Assembly: GCA_963082975.1 (NCBI GenBank)
Contig: OY720345.1
Coordinates: forward strand, 29,830,611-29,894,610
Length of the DNA stretch: 64,000 bases
Reading direction: 5' to 3'
From: Labia minor
Lineage: Eukaryota; Arthropoda; Insecta; Dermaptera; Spongiphoridae
Position numbers and translations under genes: made by a program. The notes beneath the pieces are model-generated. The model worked only from the letters and a program-made list of their open reading frames with translations, was not told the origin of the DNA and did no database searches. Shown in pieces: positions 11,329 to 22,239 of this stretch (within the stretch, counting starts at the first letter, position 1; each line of letters opens with the position of its first letter).

Positions 11329-11425
11329 TATTAATGCACTAAAAAACAGATATGGATATAACATAAATATTTTTAATTTTATTTTAGTTATAATATATTT
11401 TCTATATTAACTTTATTTATGTAAG
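11329..11425 (-). mobile_element. HINE-D element, second segment
   Basis: This continues the element interrupted at 8032: CACTAAAAAACAGATATGG and ATATAACATAAATATTTTTAA match the HINE-C/D body. The 5' part of the element is not recognisable after about 11425. Confidence 0.55.
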
Positions 11426-11429
11426 TAAA

Positions 11430-11870
11430 TAGATTAAAAAAAATGTGTTATTAAATAAATAATGAAAAAAATATACTAGAAAAATAGGGGTTTTTTTGAA
11501 CAAGAAAAAAAAGAAGTGAACTCTTGAAAACTATAAGTTCAAGTCAACTACAGTTGCAATTATGTTTATATTAATATTAATATTATTTGGGGGAGATGGA
11601 TAAATAAAAAAATAAAAATGATAATTTCATTTAACTTACCAACCGTTGCTCTTTTTGATTATTCTTGGTTACTATTGGAGTAGAATACAAAAACAGTTAT
11701 TTATAGTAAAAATAAAAAAAAAGAAACCTTGGGAATCTAACCACATTATTAGTATTATTTAAAATAATCTTCTTCTTTCGTTTCCTTTTTTTTTATTTTT
11801 TTTTTTTATTTAATGTAAGCATTATAAGGTGGTAAAAAAAAGGTTAGAAGGTAGTAGTCAACGAGGTGGG

Positions 11871-11931
<61 letters not shown>

Positions 11932-12000
11932 AAGGTATAAAATGCATTTGATGGGGCTATAAGTAGAAAAAAATATAAGAACGAGAGAAAATGGCACAGA
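11430..12000. repeat. AT-rich DNA with a long (TA)n run
   Basis: A (TA)n microsatellite of about 27 units occupies 11874-11928. It creates Tyr-Ile frames on the minus strand that are not genes. The rest is low-complexity. Confidence 0.85.
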
Positions 12001-12190
12001 ACGAGGTTGTGAGAAACATATTCACTCGCTCGCGGGATGTTCACCAAGTAACAAAAGATTTTTATATCAGCGGATGGTGGTTATAGTGGTAGTAGTAGGT
12101 GGGTGTGGAATTTTTTTTCTCAGGTCAGATACGATAAAGAAGAGTTTAGTGATCGTTGGTTGCCAGACGCGGCCAGGTACTCAATAACTG
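12001..12190. other. Small single-copy island
   Basis: A balanced-composition stretch with GTGGTAGTAGTAGG and GCCAGACGCGGCCAGG, not seen elsewhere in the window. No open frame or motif is recognised. Confidence 0.25.
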
Positions 12191-12414
12191 AAATGATTTT
12201 TAAATGACCCATTTTGAATATTAAGAAAAAAATATAATAAAATATCATTCTATAAATGAATTTTTATGTTACGTTGGGTTTAAAATATTTTATATATATA
12301 AAAAACAGTAGGAGAGAGAAAAAGTTTAAAAAAAGGACATACAAATTTTGAATTCTGAATTTATTATGAAAATGTTTAAACACAATAAGAATAACAGATA
12401 TTATTTATTTCTTC

Positions 12415-12840
12415 AAGGCGCCACAGGGTGAGTGGCGAATGTGCACAATTTTGTTATAAATTTTTATACTTTTTAAATTGTATATCCCATATGTGTTTAA
12501 GAATAACCCTCTTTGTAAACACCTATTGTATTCTTTCTGGGTTAATAAACACATTTTTAAACTTAAAAAACAGGGTGAGTGGGTAGCGTCGCTGCCTCAC
12601 ATTCTCGTGGTCCTGGGTTCAAGTCCTGGGACAGGCAAGGGAATTTCTCTAGCTGGGGTCTATAGGACGGAGTCAACCCAGCCTGCAGGATCAACATTGG
12701 TAAGCTACTTGATAAAAAGTAGCGCCTCCGTTCAAGAAAATCAAGGTAAAGGTTGATAAGACCCCCGACTGATCATAGGACACATAATTGATATAACCGA
12801 CTTGATAGGCATTGTCCTTGCCTAGGTCGTACAAAAAAAA
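12415..12840 (+). mobile_element. tRNA-derived SINE-S copy 1, interrupted
   Basis: The head GCGCCACAGGGTGAGTGG (12418-12435) resumes after an insertion at 12571. It continues with the box A-like GTGAGTGGGTAGCG, box B GGGTTCAAGTCC (12615-12626), and a body shared with 23530-23750 and 17424-18230 (ACGGAGTCAACCCAG, TCAAGAAAATCAAG). It ends near AGGTCGTACAAAAAAAA. The 92-codon plus-strand frame at 12478-12756 is read-through of this repeat. Confidence 0.8.
12436..12570 (+). mobile_element. 135-bp retroposed 3' end inside SINE-S
   Basis: A perfect 12-bp duplication CAGGGTGAGTGG flanks the insert (12424-12435 and 12571-12582). The insert ends in six A's and carries AATAAA at 12544-12549, about 15 bases before the A-run. 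These are the marks of L1-type or other LINE-mediated retroposition of a polyadenylated RNA, 5'-truncated. The source RNA is not recognised and may be a LINE 3' UTR. Confidence 0.85.
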
Positions 12841-12844
12841 GTCT

Positions 12845-13330
12845 GAGGTTTTTTTTATTTATTTCTTCCAAAGTATAAATTAAAATATTTTTATAATAAT
12901 AAGTAAATAATGATATACTATTTTGTTATTATATTGCGAAATCCACTGAACTTTTAATAATATGGAGCAATATTCATCTTTAATAGATTATTAGACATTG
13001 AACATATTTAGCAAGTTCAGACCCAAGTACATATACTACATATTTAAAGGAGATAGTTCAGTTGCATATGTTAACAACCGAAAGGGTATTACACTGGCTT
13101 TACACATTTGTATATATATACCTATACACACATATAATATTATTATTGTGAATATGTACGATCACGGAAAATAATTTACTTACTAACCAATTAAGAGTGA
13201 ATTTATGAATATAAAAAATTATAAATTATTTTTAATACATTTCTCTTCTTAATAAGTATTAATTATTTAAGAATAATTATCATTTAATATTAAACATAAA
13301 TAAAATATTAATTATCATATATTGTTGTAG
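12845..13330. other. AT-rich DNA, nothing recognised
   Basis: Low-complexity sequence with short (TA)n and (CA)n runs around 13110-13140. No repeat ends or coding motifs seen. Confidence 0.4.
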
Positions 13331-13333
13331 AAC

Positions 13334-13435
13334 AGTGATTCTCAACCTTTTATTTACCGCGGCACACTTTTAACGGTTCAAAAATTTGGCGGCACACAAA
13401 GAAAAAGATAAGTGTAAAAGTTTACCATATTGAAA
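13334..13435 (+). mobile_element. hAT terminal fragment
   Basis: CAGTGATTCTCAACC followed by GCGGCACAC (twice) is a classic hAT left terminus with its subterminal GGCACAC motifs. The element breaks off where HINE-C copy 1 begins, and no right end is found nearby. Confidence 0.6.
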
Positions 13436-13442
13436 ATAAGTT

Positions 13443-14078
13443 AACCTGTGGCCAGGCCCGAACCGACCGACGGTTTGAAAAATTAATTTCCAGCTACAGA
13501 AACAATTTCAAATAATTTTAATATATCTATTAATGTAATAAAAAACAGATATGAATATAACATAAATATTTTTAATTTTGTTTTATTTATAATATATATG
13601 TAAGACCAGGCTGTGACGTCATGAATGGCTGGATGACGTCATATAATTTTAAATCAAGAAAAAACTAATAAATATGATTTTTCTCGAGGATACAACCAAT
13701 ACAAAGTATATGATTCGTGGTGATATATAAAAAAATCTCCTCATGTGAAATTTGGTGTGAAAATAACCCTTCCCTTCCTACCGTCGATCGCTAATACTAC
13801 CACTTCTGGTTTCCGGAATTGCACCAAAAGTTGATAAATTCATCCCACTGATGCATTAAGTAAATATACCAAATTTCATCAAAATCAGTTGAGCCGTTCA
13901 GGCTGTACACATCTATACTGACGGACGGACAGACAGACGGACGGACGGACAGACATCATGCTAAAAATACTTTTTTCTGTTAAGAAAATGCATGATTCGT
14001 GGAGATATGTAAAAATCTCCACATGTGAAATTTGGTGTGAAAACAATACCTCCCTTACTATCGTCGGTCGGTAAAAAG
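13443..14078 (-). mobile_element. HINE-C copy 1, full length
   Basis: Read on the minus strand, the element starts TTTTTACCGACCGACGATAG and carries a GTCY microsatellite (13918-13957, RGAC on plus). It holds two TGACGTCA palindromes (13614-13621 and 13634-13641) and ends with the inverted repeat CGTCGGTCGGT. The terminal hairpin reads CCTG/CAGG with loop GCCA; the outermost stem pairs have decayed. It is non-coding. Confidence 0.75.
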
Positions 14079-14602
14079 TGGTCCCAAAAACGGTTTAGCG
14101 TTTTTTTTTAGAACCAAATTGAAAAAGTTTTTTTTTTAAATATTTTTATCATAACAGCATTTTTTCAGTCTATATAAATATATTTGTAATTACTAATTGA
14201 AGTATTTATATATTTAATATTAACAATATCTAGTTTTAAAATAAAGAAGTAAGAGAGGACATAGAAAAGTAATCGTAAAATCTTAAAACTTTACAGTGCA
14301 ATTTTCTTAGTAAATGGATGAGTCTAGGGAGATTGAATACGGTGAATTCTTTACTTAAATAATGAACGTTGTCTTTTAAAGTGATACGCCGACATCGTTC
14401 TTTCTATTTAAGTACCTATCTACCAAACCAAAAAGACAAAGAAAAAACATTTTTCTTTATATATGCTACGAACAATCCGAAACTAGTGCAAATTTTTTTT
14501 TTTTTTATCATAAAATTTATATCATTTTTTCATTCTCCTCAGTCGTTTCTAAAGTTTTATTTTATTTGATTCTGAAGAAAAAAAAAACCATAATAAAAAA
14601 AT

Positions 14603-14928
14603 CTGGAGTGTCTCCACTCAATTATCTCGCAAATTTGAATTGGATTAAATAACATATATTATATATAAATTAAATTTAATTAATTAAATTATAAATTAAA
14701 ATTAATAAATAATATTTATTAATCCAGCGCGTGTTGGTTCTTTGTTGATGGCACCACGTCACGTGCTGGCGCGAGATTTGCAGTTTTAAAAAAAATTAAT
14801 TCCGGTACTTTCAGCGAATCAATCAAGCTGAAATTCTAATATATAGCAGAAAAACTATCAAACACATATCTTTATTTTTACGGTCAGTTTAGAGGAAAAA
14901 AATGAAAACGTGGAACGTAATGACCCCT
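14603..14928 (-). mobile_element. HINE-A copy 3, 5' part missing
   Basis: This retains the hairpin end (CTGGAGTGTCTCCACTC at 14603-14619) and subterminal repeat TATCTCGC, then the body to about the GTAATGACCC block, where an AATAATAAT run takes over. The microsatellite and 5' end are missing. Confidence 0.7.
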
Positions 14929-14929
14929 A

Positions 14930-15820
14930 ATAATAATAATAATAATAAAACAAACGTTGTTATTTATAATTTTGTTCACATATACATAATGTCATAATCT
15001 GCTTAATTATTTGTTCAATTATAATAATTTTATTTTAAATAAGCGAGGTTTCTTTTTTCTTTCTTTCTCGTTATTGAAGTTGTTTAAGTTGTTGCTGATT
15101 TTTTTTTCTTTCTTCCATTCTTTCTTTTGACCTAAGGAATTAATTTTATTAAAACTTGTTTCGAAATTTTCAAATAATGTAGAAAAAAAAAGGAAAAAAA
15201 GTTTCTATAATAAAAGAATATGCGGGGGTGGCATAGGAAAGAGTCAAGTGATAACAACGAATAGGAAGGGGTACAATTGTTTTGACCAACTTTTACTAAG
15301 ATTCGACAATATATTATATTTAATATAGATACATAGTTAGATATTCAAGAGGTGAAGTTATTTAAAAAACAAAAATAAAAAGAATAATTGAGAAAATTTT
15401 GTTTATAAAGAAAAAAATTAATAAATATATATATAATTAAATATCAAATTATTTAGGTTGACCAAAACTAATGCCAATAATAAGTTAATATAAAAATGTC
15501 TCTAAAAATCGAAAATATTATTGATTACTAAAAATAGATTTATTATATAAAATATATTATATATAAACAAATATTGTTAGGTTTCTATACTTTAATCAAA
15601 TGTATTGAAAAAAATGTTTTCAGATAAATTAATAATGTGATTCATGTGGTAGACTACAATAACATTGTAGTATTTAGACATTTACTACAATCAATTGGCA
15701 TTATACATTATACTTGGTTCTTTGCAATTACTCTATTAGTTCTTAGTTCAAAAACTCAAATGTAACTCCCCTTTACAATTATTCCAAGACCTCATTTGAT
15801 CGATTCAAAATAAATTAATT
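14930..15820. other. AT-rich DNA, nothing recognised
   Basis: Long stretch of A/T runs and short AAT repeats. No coding motif or repeat terminus is visible. Confidence 0.4.
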
Positions 15821-15825
15821 TATTA

Positions 15826-16505
15826 GGTCGTTCGGAAAGTAATTTCGTCTTTTCCGCCAGAGGATTTACTTATATTTTTTCGAACACAACTTCACACTTA
15901 AGCCAAATTTAGATTCGGCAATTTCATATCGAAGATGCCCCACGTACTGGCGGGTTAAAGCTTTAAAAGACACGATAAAGTTGATTTTATGGGCGGTAAC
16001 TTAGTTACTTCAATTGAATAGGTTAAAAAATCATCTGGAACAGTTTTTTGCCAGTAATTATTTAATCATATATGTACGAGGGTGGGATGAAAAGTTTCCG
16101 ACCTGACCAAGAAAAACGATGTTTTTCAATTTTCCTTTTGTTTTATTTTTCAAAATTCAAGATAGCTGAGACCTGTACGATGTCAGCTGAACGTGTGCGA
16201 AATATTTTGCAAAACCATTTGAATATGGAAAGCTATGTGCAATGTGGGTGCCGCATTTCCTAACGTTAGACCAAAAATTGCTTCGAAAAACCATTTCGAA
16301 CGATATTTTGGCACTGTAGGCGTAATCCAAAAGAATTTTTGCGTCGATTCATAACTGTTGATGAGACTTAAATTAAATTAAATCAAAATTAATTAATTAA
16401 TTAAATTAATTAGAACACCGTTATGAGAAATGTATCAGTGTTGATGGAGATTATGTTTAATTGCGGTTTATAAAAAAAAAAAACGAAATTACTTTCCGAA
16501 CAACC
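15826..16505 (+). mobile_element. mariner relic with a second mariner nested in it
   Basis: The left end is TA then GGTCGTTCGGAAAGTAATTTCG, and the right end reverse complements to TA then GGTTGTTCGGAAAGTAATTTCG. The TA sites are at 15824-15825 and 16506-16507. The plus strand keeps only scraps of transposase, such as FGNFISKMPHVLAG around 15920-15955, resembling the linker after the first helix-turn-helix. Most of the interior was replaced by the nested element at 16077-16455. Confidence 0.75.
16077..16455 (+). mobile_element. Nested mariner MITE, right TIR lost
   Basis: Starting with CGAGGGTGGGATGAAAAGTT, this segment aligns along nearly its full length with 20128-20579 and stops at GGAGATTATGT, before the right TIR. 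The inside encodes broken transposase: MSAERVRNILQNHLNM, WVPHFLTLDQKLLRKTISND, FLRRFITVDET. These cover the second helix-turn-helix, the WVPHxL motif and the first catalytic Asp. The outer element must predate this insertion. Confidence 0.8.
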
Positions 16506-16509
16506 TATA

Positions 16510-17420
16510 ATGATATTTTATAAAATATATATTTATTTTACTTTTTTTTAGAATTGAATTAATAACTTTTCAATATTATTTTTAAAATTATGTCGAGACA
16601 ATCTGAAAATCGTAAGAATTCCTGAATGTTTTTAATCGCTGAATAATAAGATAATAATAAGTTTTTCTAGTTTAGATATGTGATAAAACTGTGAGAATTT
16701 TTTAAAATATGAGTTAAAGAGATTTATAATTATTTAGAAGTTTCTGAAATGTTTATTGAAAAGTTGAAAGTTTAAAAATTGAAATTATTTTAATGAAAAA
16801 TAAAACGATAGTCATATAAATTTATGTATTTCAATAAATAACAAAATATTTTCAAAAGCTTATAATATAATGTCAATAATAATAATAATAAATATATTAG
16901 ACAATAATCCATTGAATGGAATTTGCATGTCCGGATTCTTAATCCTCCATTCAATCAGTCATAATCTGCTTAAAATCCACTTCATTGGGTTTTTAACCAC
17001 TTTTTGTAAAATACCACCATCACAAAATTTCATAAATATTGTATATAATTGATCGAATTTATTCTAAATATTATCATTATTATTATTATCTGAATAATAG
17101 GAAAATATGATCATATAAATCAACAAAAATTAATATTAACTAATGTGTGCAAAGATCAAAAATTTTGAATCATAATTATTATTTATTTTAATTAGGAATA
17201 TATAATTTTTTTTATTTTTATTTTACTCTTTCTTATTTATGTCATATCATTTAGTAACTCCACTTTTTTAATATACATAAATATGTATTTAAAATTAGCT
17301 AATAAATTTATTAAACAAAAATTATTTATTAGAATCTAGTTTTTATTTCAAAGGAACTTTGGTTGATTTTAAGATTACAATATTATCTTTTTCAGATGAT
17401 TTAAAAGTAAAAAAATAATT
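16510..17420. other. AT-rich DNA, nothing recognised
   Basis: Low-complexity A/T-rich sequence with ATT/AAT runs. The short open frame at 16870-17052 (MSIIIIINIL) starts in an AAT microsatellite and is not supported. Confidence 0.4.
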
Positions 17421-17423
17421 CTT

Positions 17424-18230
17424 GGGTACTTAAAAGGCAGTCTGAAGGCTACATCCTAGAATTCTGGGGTTCAAGTCCAAAGCCTAGCAGGGGAATCTTT
17501 ATTTATCTATCTATCTCTATGGCTCTACGGAACTCGAAAGTTCTTGGCCGCAAGAACCACACTTCTCCAAGTATTCCTATTTTGAGCCACAACTCTCCAA
17601 ACTTTTCCCTCTATCTCATCTCCCTCACGTCCCTTCCTACAATATCCACCCACCGCGTCCTTGGTCTTCCAAGTGGACGTTTCCCACTCGGTCTCCCCCA
17701 CCAATATATTTTTCGACATTCTTTCCACTCCCATTCTGGCCTCGTGCCCTGCCCACTGCAGCCTTCCTTATTTTATAATTCTAACTATATTTGGAGATGA
17801 ATAGAGGTCATGAAATTCCTCGTTATGCAGTCTCCGCCACTCCCCGTTGACCTCATCTTTCTTTGGCCCATAAATTCTGCGAAGAATCCTATTCTCAAAT
17901 TAAATCTACTCTTATAGACCATATAATACAACCGGCAAAATAATTGTTTTATATATTTTAATTTTTATCCCCTTTGATAATAATTTTGACGCAATAAGCC
18001 CCTTTACTGCATGATAACAGGCGTTAGGGAATCTCTCTAGATGGGGAATATTTGACAACCCAGTCTCCGGGATCAAAATTGGGAAACAACACCTTGAAAT
18101 AAAATGTAGCGCCTATAATCAAGAAAATCAAGATAAAGGGTAAAAGGACCCGATCTATTGATCAAAGAACGTCTTTACTCTGGTTCTTAGTCACTGACAT
18201 ATCCTAGGATGTACAAAAGTCTTTTTTTCT
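17424..18230 (+). mobile_element. SINE-S copy 3, split by a LINE tail
   Basis: Box B GGGTTCAAGTCC lies at 17468-17479. After the LINE insertion the SINE body resumes (CTAGATGGGG, ACCCAGTCTCCGGGATCAA, AATCAAGAAAATCAAG) and ends in TACAAAAGTCTTTTTT. It is more diverged than copies 1 and 2. Confidence 0.75.
17499..18028 (-). pseudogene. LINE ORF2 3' tail, 530 bp, 5'-truncated
   Basis: The minus strand encodes, across several frames, the C-terminal tail of a non-LTR retrotransposon ORF2: FHDLYSSPNI-like residues (near 17800), then MGVERMSKNILVG, KRPLGRPRTRWVD in a neighbouring frame, and finally RNTWRSVVLAAKNFRVP. This is the well-known RWAGHVARM...NLRVP type of tail. A (GATA)n-like 3' end lies at 17499-17516. 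GGGAATCT occurs on both sides (17491-17498 and 18029-18036), a short target duplication within the SINE. Frameshifts make it inactive. The same tail occurs near 35.7 and 61.6 kb. Confidence 0.8.
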
Positions 18231-18234
18231 TCAA

Positions 18235-20120
18235 AACGTAAAGAAACTAGCATTGTACGGAAAGCATAAAATGATTCATATTTTTGTTGATTTATTCTTC
18301 TAAAAATAAATCTTTCTCGGAGTAAGAAAATAAAACATTTAGTATATTTCATTCGAGCGAAGAAAATTGTTCTGATGAAATATTCCCTTGATGATAATAT
18401 ATTTTTTACTAATTTGGAAAAAAATATTATAATTCATTTGTTTATTTTAATGATATAAAAATAGTCTCATAACGTGACTGATTTAATTGATAATATGATA
18501 AAAGATGTTTGTGAACTCTTTATATTATTCTTCTTTAACTGGAAATACAATAGATTTCCTTTTATTATAGATTTCCACAAATAGATAAAAACAGATAGTC
18601 AACTTCGTGTTAAAAACAGAAAATAGAAAATGAACGGTAAACAAATGAAAACAGACCGGATGATGGGTAATACAAAAAATGGGCAAAAACCTTTTACAAA
18701 GGCGTATTTGATTTCCGATTATAATTTATTGCCAAAGCTCCGAAGAGAAAGAGAGAAAACCCTATTGAAAGGGTTATAGAAGAATAATAAACCCCTCAAC
18801 ACACGAAAGATAAGAGAAGGAAGGTGAATATATATATATATATATATTCCTGTGAAAAAGAGAGAGAATAGAAAACCTGATTTGCAGCCTCAATAGGATT
18901 ATTATTATTATTCCATTGAAAAGGCAAGCAGTTAAAGGGAACGGGTATCTCGCGTGGGGGTTGCTAATGTATTTGAAATCCCCTTTTGAATTTCAAGGTT
19001 AATCCATTTATAATTCGACTTTTAAATTGATCTTTCTAATCTAGGATTTATTTAGATTAACTTATTTCTAAATTTATATCAAATAATATTTTTAAATCTA
19101 ACATTAAGATATTTTCAAAAGAGATTAAATTTATATATTTGCTCTATTTTTAGATTTTTTTTATTTTTATCAAGGAACGTATTTTTATAAAGTTAGAGGA
19201 GTATTGCAAAGGTAGATAGAGAGGCCATTTTTTATATCATATTCGCTATTGTAATGAAAATTTAAAAATTTAATCCGAGTTGTATCTAGTGTCTGTCCTT
19301 TTGTTTTTTTGGAAAACCGAGAAAAAAAGATTATTTTTTTTTGAAGAAAAGATAATGATTAAAAAAAAGCCATCATTTTATTTTTATTTTTGATGAGCTT
19401 TAATTACATGGTATGATTTCAGTGAGGATACTTTTTCACCTTCAAAAAAAAAATATGAGTATGATTTTGACTTTTATTTAATTTTTTTTTTTATTATTAT
19501 TATTTTTTGAACATCTATATTTTAATTTATTATAAGATTATAAGATGTAAAAATTGGGACAAAAAGTGAATGAAAATTTAAAGAAAATTTGCTTTGTTCG
19601 CCACACTAATTTAAAAACGATATTTTTAATTTAAAAGTAAGCAAGGTTTTTTAGAGATGAATCTCATTTAACGTCGTATCATATTAATTAGTTTAAAATA
19701 AAAATAAAATTTTATTTCAAAGAATTCAAATTTTTTAAAATGTGTAATCATAACATGTAATTTCAATTTCTTTTGAATCAAATCAACATTTTTACATTCT
19801 GAAAAATAATTATCTTTTGAAAAGAATTTTAGTTTTATTATTTATACCAAAGTGAAGCTTTTTTGTTTGTATCAAATATATGTGTGTGTATATGTAATCT
19901 TGGTTAATAATATTTATACGTTTTCTTATTTAATAAAACTTTTGTTATAACATTATTTCAATACATTATATTGTATCATTCGATGTTTTACGAGGTTTAT
20001 ATGTAGATAATTATAATCTTATTTGTACAGATCTCGGGTAGATCGACTAAATATAGAGATGAAATCGACTTAAGGTTGTAGAAGCGTGTCCACCCTCAAA
20101 TGGGCTTATGATTTTTCATT
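18235..20120. other. AT-rich DNA with a small single-copy island
   Basis: Mostly low-complexity. Around 18600-18970 composition is more balanced, with GGGCAAAAACC, CCCCTCAACACACG and AACGGGTATCTCGCGTGGGGG, plus (TA)n at 18831-18847. No repeat termini and no coding motifs are recognised. Confidence 0.35.
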
Positions 20121-20127
20121 ATTTTAA

Positions 20128-20579
20128 CGAGGGTGGTCTGAAAAGTTTCCGTCCTGACCAAGAAAAACGATGGTTTTCAATTTTTTTTTTGGTTTTATTT
20201 TTCAAAATTCAAGATAGCTGAGACCTGTACGATGTCAGCTGAACGTGTACGAAATATTTTGCAAAACCATTTGAATAAGGAAAGCTATGTGCAATGTGGG
20301 TGCCGCATTTCCTAACGTTAGACCATAAATTGCTTCGAAAAACCATTTCTAACGACAATTTGGCGCTGTAGGCGTAATCCAAACGAATTTTTGCGTCGAT
20401 TCATAACTGTTGATGAGACTTAAATTAAATTAAATCAAATTTAATTAATTAATTAAATTAATTAGAACAATGAGAAATGTATCAGTGTTGATGGAGATTA
20501 TGTAGAAAAATATAACAAAAAAAAAATTTAAAAACATCGATTTTCTTGGTCAGGTCGGAAACTTTTCAGACTACCCTCG
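20128..20579 (+). mobile_element. mariner-derived MITE, 452 bp, long TIRs
   Basis: The ends CGAGGGTGGTCTGAAAAG and (reverse complement) CGAGGGTAGTCTGAAAAG continue for about 45 bp with few mismatches (through CCTGACCAAGAAAA). The right TA is at 20580-20581; the left site is mutated to AA. The core is the same broken transposase segment as at 16077 (SAERVR, WVPHFL, FLRRFITVDE), so both are internally deleted copies of one autonomous mariner. Confidence 0.85.
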
Positions 20580-20584
20580 TAATA

Positions 20585-21145
20585 GGGGAAATTAATTATC
20601 GCTTGCTTTCAATAAATTCAAAATTTCAATTATTTGACCATATCATTTAAAAACCGTTAATACGTTAACTAACAAACGTGACAATTTGAAATTTAAATAT
20701 TAATAATTTCAACTAAATTTTTCTTAAACTATATCAATTGTATAAATAAAAAAATATATTTTTTTTAGAATTTTGTTTAATAAAGATATTCAAATTAATA
20801 AAGAGCCTTTCATAAATTAGATGTAATAACTATATTAACGATTTAATTTGTTAAAAATTTAATGTGTTAAAAAAATATGTAAATAGGATATTTTTTAACT
20901 GTGAGACAGTCACAGATTTTGTTAATAATTTATCGTAAACCGATATTTTGCATATATATGTAACCCCGATGTCAATGTAATAATATTCAGGTTCATCCCT
21001 GGTCATAGATGCCCTGGGCGTTATTATTTGTATCAATTAGTAATTAAATATTGCATAATATTGAAAAATAGTAATTATCTATAATAAATAAATATATAGC
21101 ACTACATAAATAAGAGCTAATTTAATTTTTTATCCAAAAACCTGG
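20585..21145. other. AT-rich DNA, nothing recognised
   Basis: No repeat termini or coding motifs. The minus-strand frame 21036-20851 matches no protein I know. Confidence 0.35.
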
Positions 21146-21149
21146 GTTT

Positions 21150-21187
21150 CATTCAAAAAATCACTGACTTATTGACCTGCCCTCGTA
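21150..21187 (-). mobile_element. Solo mariner terminal repeat
   Basis: TCACTGACTTATTGACC followed by TGCCCTCGTAA is the reverse complement of the left TIR of the element at 39895, with few mismatches. No partner end or coding sequence lies nearby. Confidence 0.6.
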
Positions 21188-21189
21188 AC

Positions 21190-22075
21190 TTATTTGAATT
21201 AAATAATTTATTCTAAAAGTTATCATTTTAATTAAATTAATTTAAATCATGTTTAATTATTTTCTAAAAATATATTATTTTTTAATTTAAATGAATATCA
21301 ATTAAAGTAATGACGATATTGTTTTTTGAAAAGATATGCATATATAAACCAATAAACTAATAATAATAATTGGTCGCGCCAAATAGCTACATTAAAAATA
21401 ATAAATTGTATTTTTATAAAAAAAAATAATATATATATATATGTGTATTAAATTTGACATCATTGTAACTTTTTGGCAACTCAACATCAATGCTATAATA
21501 CCTTTTTTTTATTTTTTGGATCTTATTTATTTTTCTATCCTTGCACGCTAAATTAAAACAAATTAAAATTGAGATCCTGGCGACCGTGATATATATTATC
21601 ACGCAGAATTGGTTTTGGTAGACCAAATTTCTTTTCAAGAAATTTTACATGATTTTTGGCCTTATCAATAATAATAATTATAATCAGTCCCTTATACCAC
21701 CAATTTGATATATAGTATATTAATTATAAGGAAATCGTGGTGTGTGTGGAGAAATCATTTTCTCCTTTTAAGTTCATTTAAATAAAAGTGTGTTTTTAAA
21801 AAGTTTTTTTTTACATTTTTTTTTATCTAGATGTGTAAATTCCTTAACTGCAATTTAAAAATTGTGGAATTTTCAGTTAAGTGTATAAAATGTCTACTGG
21901 TATTAAATCATTATTTATTTAATGGTTTGTATCAATAAAGTCAGTAAGGATGGTTTGTTCAAGTGAGTAAAAATGATATAAGAAAAATTGTTTTCGATTT
22001 TCCAAAGGTATTCTCTAATATAAGTTTAGCTGCCACTTTCCTAACTAAATTTATTTAGGATTCCAGAATTACCCC
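21190..22075. other. AT-rich DNA, nothing recognised
   Basis: Low-complexity A/T sequence with a (TA)n run at 21429-21442. A 74-codon minus frame (21638-21414) is not recognised. Confidence 0.35.
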
Positions 22076-22094
22076 ACCAAAAGGAATTTTCAAA

Positions 22095-22234
22095 TTATGG
22101 GAAAATTTGTTTGTAATTGGTATTTTCAATGTATTTGAAATACGTAATTGGTATATTGTATTTCGTTACAAAAATCTGAAGTAATTGGTATTTTGTATCT
22201 CGTTACTCAAAATCGAGTAACTTACCCATCCCTG
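22095..22234 (-). mobile_element. hAT-type terminal fragment
   Basis: GAGTAACTTACCCATCCCTG at 22215-22234 reverse complements to a CAGGGATGGGTAAGTTACTC terminus typical of an arthropod hAT group. It is preceded by repeated blocks of GTAATTGGTATTTTGTAT and CGTTAC that are usual in its subterminal region. Only one end remains. Confidence 0.6.
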
Positions 22235-22239
22235 TATAT

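Noticed and set aside
11806-12047. Tyr-Ile-rich minus-strand ORFs
   Set aside because: Produced by the (TA)n microsatellite.
12478-12756. 92-codon plus-strand ORF
   Set aside because: It runs through the retroposed insert and SINE-S, so it is repeat read-through.
13918-13957. CRISPR-like or satellite array in the RGAC repeats
   Set aside because: It is a simple microsatellite internal to HINE-C, without spacers, and recurs at the same place in the other copies.
21414-21638. 74-codon minus ORF as mariner remnant
   Set aside because: A few residues recall transposase text, but no motif or TIR supports it.
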